This document shows positions 53,273 through 61,216 of a stretch of DNA of 64,000 bases, one piece after another. Source of the DNA: UBA974 sp002292405 (GTDB lineage Bacteria; Bacteroidota; Bacteroidia; Flavobacteriales_D; Sanyastnellaceae); contig CALTBR010000003.1 in assembly GCA_943842425.1 (NCBI GenBank), positions 496,001 through 560,000 of the forward strand, written 5' to 3'. A program made the position numbers and the translations under genes. Below the pieces are notes generated by a model. That model had not been told where the DNA came from. It saw only the letters and a list, made by a program, of their open reading frames with translations, and did no database searches. How positions within the stretch are numbered: position 1 is the stretch's first letter; each line of letters begins with the position of its first letter.

Positions 53273-54214
53273 ATGCTGAACAGAAGACACCTCCGTATCA
53301 AGATCCTACATATCCTCTATGGATTCTATCAGGACGAAGACAGCAATGCGACAACAGCTAAGAAGTCTTTAGACCACAGTATAGATAAGATGTACGAACT
53401 CTATCTCATGCTCCTTTCTATGGTAGCGGAGATGCAGGAATTAGCGATAGACAAGATTGAGACGGGACGTAAAAAACAACTTCCCACAGACGAAGACCTC
53501 CATCCAAATACAAAATTTGTGAGAAATTCTCCGTTAAGGATACTCGCAAATAGCAAAAAGCTGAAGAATAAACTCTCTAAGGCTGGAGTTGGTTGGGGAA
53601 AAAACCGTGAGCTTCTGCGCAACCTGTACAGAGGGTTGCTCGTTCAGGAAGAGTTTACAGAATACATGCAATCGGAGGACAAGGGGTTTCGACACGATAG
53701 AGAATCTTTAATTCGTATGTTTAAAAAGCACCTTATTAATGATGAGGCGTTTCAGGAAATGTTGGAAGAGGAGAGTATCTTTTGGACAGACGACTTAGAC
53801 CACGCGGCTTCAATGGCAATTAAAACCATTAAAAGCATTAACGAAGAAGATGAGGACGTGGAAATTCTTCCGCTTTGGAGAAATGACGACGACGATAAAT
53901 CTTTCGCAAAAAACCTATTCACACAAGCTCTTGCGCAAGGCGAGGAAAATGAAAAACTCATAAAGGAAGGAGCTCAAAACTGGGAGTTGGAAAGAATCGC
54001 TCTCTTAGATAAAATCATCATGAAGATGGCTCTAGCAGAGGCGAAGACCTTCCCTTCTATCCCACTTAAAGTAACCTTGAATGAATACATCGAGCTATCT
54101 AAGTTCTACAGCACGGAGAAGAGTCATGGATTTATAAACGGCATCTTAGACCAACTCTTTACCAAGCTTAAAGAGTCAGGGGCTATTAAAAAAACCGGCA
54201 GAGGTTTAATCTAA
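53273..54214 (+). CDS. nusB: Transcription antitermination factor NusB
   Basis: NusB binds boxA RNA with NusE (S10) and supports rRNA antitermination. Start ATG at 53273, MLNRRHLRIKILHILYGFYQ, which is the standard Bacteroidota N-terminus. 313 residues, longer than the roughly 140-residue E. coli protein, as in other Bacteroidota, because of an N-terminal helical extension; the NusB core is the last 130 residues (NWELERIALLDKIIMKMAL, PLKVTLNEYIELSKFYSTEK, FINGILDQL). Its stop overlaps the next start by one base. Leads nusB-DUF1573-yajC-nhaC-uvrA. Confidence 0.94.
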   Translation: MLNRRHLRIKILHILYGFYQDEDSNATTAKKSLDHSIDKMYELYLMLLSMVAEMQELAIDKIETGRKKQLPTDEDLHPNTKFVRNSPLRILANSKKLKNKLSKAGVGWGKNRELLRNLYRGLLVQEEFTEYMQSEDKGFRHDRESLIRMFKKHLINDEAFQEMLEEESIFWTDDLDHAASMAIKTIKSINEEDEDVEILPLWRNDDDDKSFAKNLFTQALAQGEENEKLIKEGAQNWELERIALLDKIIMKMALAEAKTFPSIPLKVTLNEYIELSKFYSTEKSHGFINGILDQLFTKLKESGAIKKTGRGLI

Positions 54215-54711
54215 TGACAGCGCCTGCAAAATACATTCTGCTTGCAGTAATTTTAGTTTCTCTAACTAACTGTGGAGATGGAACAGATCATGGTCGGATA
54301 AGCACCGAGTTAATCAATATTAGTGCTACGGCGAATTCTTCTGACAATGCTCCTAAAGAGACAGGGCCTATTTTAGAGATGGACAACATCTCATTCAATT
54401 TCGGAACGATTGCTGCAGGAAAGAGAGTCAATCATTTATTCAAATTCATGAATTCTGGTGACTCCCCTCTTTTACTTGCTAACGTGCATGCTACGTGTGG
54501 GTGTACGGTTGCAAAATCTTGGCCTAAAGACCCTATAATGCCTGGACAGGGAGGAGAAATCGCCGTGGAGTTCGATTCCTCGAATAGGACGGGGCACCAG
54601 GATAAGGCAATTCACATCACGTCTAACTCTAGACCTGCCACTTTAGTACTTAAATTGACAGGCGATGTTATAGGGCCTGATTTCGAACTATCTGATATTA
54701 TTGCAAATTAA
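54214..54711 (+). CDS. DUF1573 family lipoprotein
   Basis: Envelope lipoprotein of 165 residues. Lipobox SLTNC (Cys about 20). The DUF1573 Ig-like beta domain spans about 52-155, with ISFNFGTIAAGKRVNHLFKF-type opening and the conserved ATCGCT motif (about 93-98) and PGQGGEIAVEFDSS. Biochemical role unknown. Starts on the last base of the nusB stop and is followed by yajC 13 bp later, an arrangement commonly seen in Bacteroidota. Confidence 0.9.
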   Translation: MTAPAKYILLAVILVSLTNCGDGTDHGRISTELINISATANSSDNAPKETGPILEMDNISFNFGTIAAGKRVNHLFKFMNSGDSPLLLANVHATCGCTVAKSWPKDPIMPGQGGEIAVEFDSSNRTGHQDKAIHITSNSRPATLVLKLTGDVIGPDFELSDIIAN

Positions 54712-54724
54712 TTTATTCAATCTT

Positions 54725-55051
54725 ATGACATTCAATATTTTATTACAAGCTGAAGCTGCTGGGGAAAGTGATTTTTCTTTTATCATCCTTCTCGGAGGGA
54801 TGTTCCTAATCATGTACTTCTTCATGATTCGTCCACAGATGAAACGCCAAAAAGAAGCCAAGACTTTTCGTGATGAGATTTCTAAAGGTGATAAAGTAGT
54901 TACGATAGGTGGGCTCCACGGAAAAGTGATTTCTGTGAGCGATCTAACTGTGATGCTTGAGCTTGAGAGCGGAAAAGCACGCGTAGACAAGACGGCAGTT
55001 TCTCCAACGGGAAACGCTGACGAGCAGGACATTCAACAGAAAAACGTATAA
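54725..55051 (+). CDS. yajC: Preprotein translocase accessory subunit YajC
   Basis: Small inner-membrane protein that associates with SecDF. One transmembrane helix (about 20-38; FIILLGGMFLIMYFFMIRPQ) followed by the cytoplasmic YajC domain with RPQMKRQKEAKTFRDEISKG and VVTIGGLHGKVISV. I take the ATG at 54725 (MTFNILLQAEA); a TTG at 54701 overlaps the previous gene and is less likely. 108 residues, normal size. Confidence 0.95.
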   Translation: MTFNILLQAEAAGESDFSFIILLGGMFLIMYFFMIRPQMKRQKEAKTFRDEISKGDKVVTIGGLHGKVISVSDLTVMLELESGKARVDKTAVSPTGNADEQDIQQKNV

Positions 55052-55061
55052 CTCACTCGTC

Positions 55062-56522
55062 ATGAAAACTTCCGACTCTACAAATAACATGTCATTATTT
55101 GTGGCACTTATTCCAGTCATTGCGCTAATCGCAATGTTGGCCGGAGATGTGATTTGGTTTGGAGAGGACAGTTCTTATGGCTCAAATCAAATGGCACTTC
55201 TTATCGCCGCTCTAATAGCTGGGGGGATAGGAATTTACCAAGGGGTTAAATGGGAGGCGATGCGTGATGCCATTGGAGCAAGTATAGGCCAAGCGACTGA
55301 GGCTATTTTAATACTTCTGCTTATAGGCGCTCTTGCTGGAACATGGCTAATGGCAGGTATCATCCCCGCTTTTATCCACTATGGTCTGCAGATTTTACAA
55401 CCGGGGATTTTCTTATTTGCGGCTACACTAATTTGCGCTGTACTTTCCCTTGCTACTGGAAGTTCTTGGGGCACTGTGGGAACTGTAGGTGTCGCTCTTG
55501 TGGGAATAGGAACGGCTTTAGGTCTTGATCAAGGGTGGATCGCTGGAGCAATCATCTCAGGAGCGTATTTCGGAGATAAACTTTCTCCTTTATCTGACAC
55601 TACGAACCTCGCTCCAGCTGTTGCGGGAACAGACTTGATCACCCACATCAAGTATATGACGATAACAACAGTTCCAAGCTTTATCATAGCCTTATTGGTG
55701 TTTTTATTTGTGGGGTTTGGTGGAAGCGCAACTAGCGGAATAGAGACTGGGTTTGCTGAAGGGTTTGGAGTGGCCGTCAACAGTATGTTTAATATTCACC
55801 TAGGCTTATTCATCGCTCCCATATCGGTACTCGTAATGATTGCAAAGAAGGTCCCAGCTGCCCCTGCATTATTTATGGGTGTCCTGCTCGGTGCACTTAC
55901 AGCTGTGATATTCCAACCTGATGTGATCATGATGGTCGCAGGTGGAGATTTAAACTTTGCCGCAGCAACTTACGTAGCGTCTATGAAAGCCATGGCGGTA
56001 GACACAGCCTACGTAACTGGCAACGCTCTTGCTGACGAACTCTTGACTGCGGGAGGAATGAAAGGCATGATGAATACCATTTGGCTTATCATTTGCGCGA
56101 TGACTTTCGGAGCAGTGTTGCAAGCTGCGGGCATGTTAAAGCGCATAACGGCCGCACTTATTGCTGGAGTAAATAGCGTATTTGGACTCATTAGTCGAAC
56201 GGCAGGAACCTGTATCGCTTTCAACATCCTCGCATCTGACCAATACATCGCGATCGTCGTTCCCGGAAAGATGTTTAGCGAAGCTTACGAAGACAAGGGC
56301 CTTGCTCCAGAAAACCTGAGTCGCACCTTAGAGGATGCTGGTACTGTTACATCTGTGCTTATTCCATGGAACACTTGCGGAGTAGCCCAAAGCGGAATCC
56401 TAGGTGTCGCCACCCTTACATATGCCCCATATTGCATCTTTAATTTGGTCAGCCCTATGATGTCTTTAGCTGTAGCAGGCCTTGGTTATAAACTGAAATA
56501 TAAAGATGGGGATCGCCGCTAA
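55062..56522 (+). CDS. nhaC: Na+/H+ antiporter NhaC family
   Basis: Inner-membrane antiporter that expels Na+ in exchange for H+. 486 residues with about 11-12 helices. Family marks: TGSSWGTVGTVGVALVGIG (about 130-148), GAIISGAYFGDKLSPLSDTTNLAPAV in two parts (about 166-190) and LIPWNTCGVAQSGILGV (about 440). With the nqr operon this points to a sodium economy. Its last 17 bp overlap the start of uvrA. Confidence 0.94.
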   Translation: MKTSDSTNNMSLFVALIPVIALIAMLAGDVIWFGEDSSYGSNQMALLIAALIAGGIGIYQGVKWEAMRDAIGASIGQATEAILILLLIGALAGTWLMAGIIPAFIHYGLQILQPGIFLFAATLICAVLSLATGSSWGTVGTVGVALVGIGTALGLDQGWIAGAIISGAYFGDKLSPLSDTTNLAPAVAGTDLITHIKYMTITTVPSFIIALLVFLFVGFGGSATSGIETGFAEGFGVAVNSMFNIHLGLFIAPISVLVMIAKKVPAAPALFMGVLLGALTAVIFQPDVIMMVAGGDLNFAAATYVASMKAMAVDTAYVTGNALADELLTAGGMKGMMNTIWLIICAMTFGAVLQAAGMLKRITAALIAGVNSVFGLISRTAGTCIAFNILASDQYIAIVVPGKMFSEAYEDKGLAPENLSRTLEDAGTVTSVLIPWNTCGVAQSGILGVATLTYAPYCIFNLVSPMMSLAVAGLGYKLKYKDGDRR

Positions 56523-59361
56523 AAACCGCGAATCTCAGGACGCTATTGAAGACCACATTGTGATTCGCGGAGCCAGAGAAAACAATCTCAGCGAGGTCGA
56601 TTTAGTGATTCCAAGAAATAAACTTGTCGTTTTTACCGGGGTAAGCGGATCAGGTAAATCAAGCCTTGCTTTTGACACCATTTACGCTGAGGGATCGCGT
56701 CGCTATCTGGAGACATTATCTGCCTACGCACGGCAATTTATCGGAGGTTTAAAACGTCCCGATGTTGAGGGAATTACAGGTCTTAGCCCTGTGATTTCGA
56801 TAGAACAAAAAACAGTCTCACGCAACCCTAGATCGACAGTAGGAACGGTAACAGAAGTTCACGATTTTCTAAGACTGCTATACGCTCGGACAGCAAATGC
56901 ATACTCATTAGAAACCGGCGAAGCGATGGTAAGGTTTACAGACGAGCAGATTTGTGTTAGCATAGAGAAGCGATTTAGTAACTCAAAGCTTCTTCTCCTC
57001 GCTCCTTTAGTTAGAGGAAGGAAAGGTCACTACAGAGAGCTTTTCGACAAGGTTCGTAAACAGGGATATGTGAGGGCGAGAGTTGATGGTGAGATTGTTG
57101 AGCTAGACTCCGGATTTAAAGTTGATAGGTATAAGGTTCACGATATAGAACTAGTCATAGATAGAGTGATCGTGGGAGGAGATAGCAAGCGACTTGCAAA
57201 TTCTGTAAAAACAGCTCTGAATTTAGGGAAAGGGTCTATGTCCATACTTGAGCACGGAGTAATCAACCCTAGACCAGTTCACTTCTCTCGAAATCTGATG
57301 TGTCCCACTACAGGACTCGCATATCCTGATCCAGAGCCCAACCTTTTTTCTTTCAACTCACCCTACGGCGCTTGTCCCACCTGTAATGGATTGGGCCAGG
57401 TAACTGAAGTTGATAGAGAACTTGTTTTCCCAGACCTGAATAAAAGTGTACGAAAAGGTGGTATCGCTCCACTTGGCGCATTAAAAAGCAATAAAACGTC
57501 AAATATTATTGAAGCTTTACTGGCCACAGAGAAAGTAAAACCCACAACTACAGTTGGAGATCTCAGCGAAGAACTTATAGGGAAAATCTTGTATGGCAGT
57601 GTGGATTTAATAATGGTGCCGAGTCGTTTTGGACCTAAAAATGAAGGTGTAAAATTCGAAGGAGTAGTTGCTATCATCGAGAAATCAGCTACCCGCACAA
57701 CCTCTGCACCACTGAAGAGATGGGCACAGCAGTTTATGCATAAAATCCCATGTCCGGGATGTGGAGGAACTCGCCTTAAAAATATTGGCCGTCAGTTTAG
57801 AATCGCTGAAAAGGATATTTCGGAACTCGGAGCTATGGATTTTAATACACTACAAAGTTGGTTCGAAGGAGTCGAAGACACACTTTCCAAAAGACAAAAA
57901 ACCATAGCCCGTGAACCCCTAAAGGAAATACGTTCAAGAATAGGTTTTATGATAGATGTGGGGCTTGGGTACCTCAGTTTAGATCGCCCATCCCGCTCCC
58001 TGTCAGGTGGAGAAGGCCAACGCATACGTCTCGCCACCCAAATAGGGTCCAGTCTCACAGAAGTTCTATACATCTTAGATGAACCCTCCATTGGCCTGCA
58101 CTCCCGCGACAACTATCGCTTGATAAAATCTCTGAAAACACTACGCGATGCGGGGAACTCCATTATCGTAGTTGAACACGACGAGGAAATGATGCTCGCC
58201 TCTGATCACCTCGTGGATATTGGTCCAGGTGCCGGAGTCAACGGAGGACGCATCGTTACCGAAGGACCTCCATCTGCCCATTTATCCTCAGAATCACTTA
58301 CGGCTAAGTATCTTACTGGAGCGAAGAGAATCAAAATACCTAAAAGGCGCCGCAAAGGATCCCGAAAGAAGCTCATACTTTCAGGCGCTTCAGGAAACAA
58401 CTTAAAGAATGTTACCTTCACCCTCCCACTTGGCACCTTCACATGCATAACCGGCGTTTCAGGTAGCGGAAAGAGTTCCCTCATAAACCACACCCTCTAC
58501 CCCGCCCTCCAGAACTACCTCCACGAGCCCATTCGCACACCTCTGACTTTTAGTGAAATCAAAGGACTCAAGCACCTTGATAAGGTGATCTCAATAGACC
58601 AAACCCCAATTGGTCGTACCCCACGTTCCAACCCCGCCACATACACTGGTATTATGGATCACATCCGTAAACTCTACACTTACCTACCTGAAGCACGCAT
58701 ACGCGGATATAAACCTGGCCGCTTCTCTTCTAATGTCGTAGGAGGTAGATGTGAAGATTGTAAAGGTGCTGGAGTTAGAACCGTCGAGATGAACTTCCTG
58801 CCTAACGTACACGTTGCATGTGATTCATGTGCGGGACGCAGATTCAATCGCGAAACCCTTGAAGTCAGATACAAGAGCCGATCTATATCGGACGTCTTAG
58901 ATATGACCATTGACGAAGCTACCCCTTATTTTGAAGCCTACCCGAAAATAAAACGCATACTGACCACCCTCAAAGACGTGGGACTTGGATATATAACCTT
59001 GGGGCAACCCTCTACAACGCTATCAGGAGGCGAAGCTCAACGGGTTAAACTCGCCTCAGAACTTGCTAGAGTCAGCACAGGGAATACTCTGTATATCCTC
59101 GACGAACCTACAACTGGACTTCATTTCTCTGATGTCCAAATGCTAATCGACGTCCTCAACAGACTTACCGACTCCGGCAATACTGTCTTGGTTATCGAAC
59201 ATAACTTAGACGTAATTAAGGTGGCCGATCACGTCATCGACCTCGGCCCTGAAGGAGGAAATGGAGGAGGAGAAATTCTCGCTTTTGGCACTCCTGAAGA
59301 GGTCGCTACATCACCTAAAAGCTTTACGGGGCAGTATTTGAAGAATGTGCTAAGTTTATAA
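56506..59361 (+). CDS. uvrA: Excinuclease ABC subunit A
   Basis: Damage-recognition ATPase of nucleotide excision repair, acting with UvrB and UvrC. 951 residues. Two ABC modules: Walker A GVSGSGKSS at about 45-53 and about 652-660; signature LSGGEGQRIRLA (about 498) and LSGGEAQRVKLA (about 842). Zinc fingers: CPTCNGLG, CPGCGGTR and the second-module C-E-D-C...C-D-S-C (about 750-776). The ATG at 56506 lies inside the end of nhaC. Intact. A 68-bp gap separates it from the LOG gene. Confidence 0.98.
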   Translation: MGIAAKNRESQDAIEDHIVIRGARENNLSEVDLVIPRNKLVVFTGVSGSGKSSLAFDTIYAEGSRRYLETLSAYARQFIGGLKRPDVEGITGLSPVISIEQKTVSRNPRSTVGTVTEVHDFLRLLYARTANAYSLETGEAMVRFTDEQICVSIEKRFSNSKLLLLAPLVRGRKGHYRELFDKVRKQGYVRARVDGEIVELDSGFKVDRYKVHDIELVIDRVIVGGDSKRLANSVKTALNLGKGSMSILEHGVINPRPVHFSRNLMCPTTGLAYPDPEPNLFSFNSPYGACPTCNGLGQVTEVDRELVFPDLNKSVRKGGIAPLGALKSNKTSNIIEALLATEKVKPTTTVGDLSEELIGKILYGSVDLIMVPSRFGPKNEGVKFEGVVAIIEKSATRTTSAPLKRWAQQFMHKIPCPGCGGTRLKNIGRQFRIAEKDISELGAMDFNTLQSWFEGVEDTLSKRQKTIAREPLKEIRSRIGFMIDVGLGYLSLDRPSRSLSGGEGQRIRLATQIGSSLTEVLYILDEPSIGLHSRDNYRLIKSLKTLRDAGNSIIVVEHDEEMMLASDHLVDIGPGAGVNGGRIVTEGPPSAHLSSESLTAKYLTGAKRIKIPKRRRKGSRKKLILSGASGNNLKNVTFTLPLGTFTCITGVSGSGKSSLINHTLYPALQNYLHEPIRTPLTFSEIKGLKHLDKVISIDQTPIGRTPRSNPATYTGIMDHIRKLYTYLPEARIRGYKPGRFSSNVVGGRCEDCKGAGVRTVEMNFLPNVHVACDSCAGRRFNRETLEVRYKSRSISDVLDMTIDEATPYFEAYPKIKRILTTLKDVGLGYITLGQPSTTLSGGEAQRVKLASELARVSTGNTLYILDEPTTGLHFSDVQMLIDVLNRLTDSGNTVLVIEHNLDVIKVADHVIDLGPEGGNGGGEILAFGTPEEVATSPKSFTGQYLKNVLSL

Positions 59362-59417
59362 ACTTATCTTGTCTTATTGAAAAACTTATATTAGAAGAAT
59401 ACTCAAGATTTCTTCAC

Positions 59418-59425
59418 TAAGTTTG
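59418..59425 (+). promoter_or_regulatory. -7 box TAAGTTTG, 4 nt before LOG-family ATG
   Basis: TAAGTTTG, then ATGA, then ATG at 59430. Consensus match and four-base spacing. A similar TAAGTTTA lies at the end of uvrA (59351-59358). Confidence 0.6.
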
Positions 59426-59429
59426 ATGA

Positions 59430-60119
59430 ATGTCAAAAAATTTAAAACACAGAACTTGGGCTGAAATCATGTCGAAAGACAGCTGGTCTATCTTCAAAAT
59501 TATGGGTGAGTTCGTAGAGGGTTATGAAAAACTTCAACGAATCGGGCCATGCGTTTCTATCTATGGTTCAGCGAGAACAGGACCTGATACGCAAGTATAT
59601 AAGGATGCCCAAAGGGTGGCCCACCTCCTCTCGGAAGCTGGTTACGGAGTGATCACTGGAGGAGGCCCCGGAGTTATGGAAGCAGGAAATAGGGGCGCTC
59701 ACGAGGCGGGCGGGCCTTCAGTAGGGCTGAATATACAGCTACCTTTCGAGCAGCACGACAATCCGTATATAGACCGTGATAAAAGCATCGACTTTGACTA
59801 CTTCTTCGTTCGCAAAGTGATGTTCGTCAAATACAGTCAGGCATTCGTTGTGATGCCGGGCGGGTTTGGAACTTTAGACGAGCTTTTCGAAGCTCTCACA
59901 CTGGTCCAAACAGGTAAACTCGACAAGCGCCCTATTATTCTTTACGGGTCTCACTTTTGGGGAGGGCTCATAGATTGGTTTAGAGATATTTTACTGACTG
60001 AGTTTAAAACGATTTCCGATGATGACCCAGATGTTCTGCATGTTATAGATACTCCTGAAGAAGCTGTAAAGGTCATCACCAACTATCATTCTAAAGCTGA
60101 ACTGAAACCTAATTTCTAA
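59430..60119 (+). CDS. LOG family (cytokinin-riboside 5'-monophosphate phosphoribohydrolase-like) protein
   Basis: TIGR00730/LOG family: Rossmann-like enzymes that hydrolyse nucleoside 5'-monophosphates to base and ribose 5-phosphate. 229 residues. Defining motifs: GPCVSIYGSART (about 36-47), GGGPGVMEAGNRGAHEAGG (about 76-94) and PGGFGTLDELFEALTLVQTGK in two parts (about 141-161), where the family's PGGxGTxxE active-site signature is complete. In bacteria the role is likely nucleotide salvage or house-cleaning. Own promoter, probably leaderless. Confidence 0.93.
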   Translation: MSKNLKHRTWAEIMSKDSWSIFKIMGEFVEGYEKLQRIGPCVSIYGSARTGPDTQVYKDAQRVAHLLSEAGYGVITGGGPGVMEAGNRGAHEAGGPSVGLNIQLPFEQHDNPYIDRDKSIDFDYFFVRKVMFVKYSQAFVVMPGGFGTLDELFEALTLVQTGKLDKRPIILYGSHFWGGLIDWFRDILLTEFKTISDDDPDVLHVIDTPEEAVKVITNYHSKAELKPNF

Positions 60120-60123
60120 AGTC

Positions 60124-61095
60124 ATGGAAAATAGCATTTTATCTACAGTTACTTTTGTCATTATTGCTCAACTTATTAGCATTGTTGCTTCATCCCAAAC
60201 ACAGCTGGATTCTCTTCCTTATACACCAGAGACATATTTATCCACTTATGAAGCACTCGAGAACTGGTCACCTTTGAATGTAGATGAAATGTGGGACGTG
60301 CCTATTGTCCCGCTTAACCTCGAGTTTGACTTTCCATGTTTTGGGGAATTCGCCACCCCTGGCGAAATCAGACTAACTGATATCGGAGCTGGGATAGAGG
60401 TTTTTGGGGACAATGGCGAATTCCATCTTTTTAGCTCTTCGACAGTGTCTATTAGCGATATCTTAAACGTTGCAGCTACAGACACATCGATTACTGAGGG
60501 AAGTACGCATAGGTACGTTACAGTGGGAACGGCTCCGAACAGGATTTTTAAGTTGGAGTTTAATAACGTGGGCTTCGATTACGAAATGGCTTTGACAGGA
60601 TTGGCAACATCGAGGGCTAATTTTCAGATTTGGCTATACGAAGTCGGAACGATAGAATATCATTATGGCCCAAATACAGTCACGGACTTAGAAGCCATCG
60701 ATTACTGGCCTAAACCAAGTTCTGGGATTTCGAGTTACTGGGATTTCGAGGAATTCATGGCCTACTTCATGTGGGCAAGCGGTGATACTGAGGACCCTGA
60801 GTATCCACTGTTCTTCAATGTAGAATTCGACTCCCTCAATATAAGACCCGCCTTCGATGGTTGGGATGCTTGGCCTATGGATGGCACAGTGTATAAGTAC
60901 ACTTATCATTTCGAAAACACCTGTATAGAGGATATCGTGCCTGACGGAATGATTAGCGGCGCTGATATTCTTGCTATTTTAGTACAGTTTGGATGTTTCT
61001 TCGGGTGTGATTTCGATCTTAACGCAGATGGTGCTGTTACAGTGACTGACGTTTTGATGGTTTTAGCTGTCTTTGGTTCACCTTGTCCTACTTAG
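60124..61095 (+). CDS. Secreted protein with paired dockerin-like C-terminal motif
   Basis: 323 residues with a signal peptide (hydrophobic about 7-24, cut after ASSQ). The body (about 30-265) is beta-rich, with many aromatic and acidic residues, and I recognise no family. The last 50 residues hold two EF-hand-like units: DGMISGADILAILVQFGCF and DLNADGAVTVTDVLMVLAVFG, ending SPCPT. This doubled motif resembles dockerin I repeats and matches the tail of the giant repeat protein at 7242. It has no T9SS type A or B domain that I can see. 4 bp after the LOG gene. Confidence 0.82.
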   Translation: MENSILSTVTFVIIAQLISIVASSQTQLDSLPYTPETYLSTYEALENWSPLNVDEMWDVPIVPLNLEFDFPCFGEFATPGEIRLTDIGAGIEVFGDNGEFHLFSSSTVSISDILNVAATDTSITEGSTHRYVTVGTAPNRIFKLEFNNVGFDYEMALTGLATSRANFQIWLYEVGTIEYHYGPNTVTDLEAIDYWPKPSSGISSYWDFEEFMAYFMWASGDTEDPEYPLFFNVEFDSLNIRPAFDGWDAWPMDGTVYKYTYHFENTCIEDIVPDGMISGADILAILVQFGCFFGCDFDLNADGAVTVTDVLMVLAVFGSPCPT

Positions 61096-61113
61096 TCTAT
61101 CTAAACTGAAATA

Positions 61114-61133
61114 ATGACATGGTAATGTGTCAT
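61114..61133. promoter_or_regulatory. Inverted repeat ATGACA-N8-TGTCAT upstream of htpG
   Basis: Perfect 6-bp arms around an 8-base spacer in the 121-bp gap before htpG. It could be the binding site of a heat-shock or other regulator, or a terminator of the previous gene (no T tract follows). Downstream TGGCAGAGTTTTGTTGG loosely resembles a sigma-54 element but with wrong spacing. Confidence 0.4.
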
Positions 61134-61216
61134 GGTGGCAGAGTTTTGTTGGAGCTAAAGTGATGGCATAAGAATTGACTAAGAGCGGGCATAATACAAA
61201 AAAAACAAATAACCCC

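Noticed and set aside
53200..53301. Longer start for the DUF4249 gene
   Set aside because: The extension runs across the divergent promoters and nusB start; the lipoprotein signal begins properly at 53199.
61133..61155. Sigma-54 type promoter before htpG
   Set aside because: TGGCAG...TTTTGTTGG looks similar, but the GG-to-GC spacing and the GC itself are not right.
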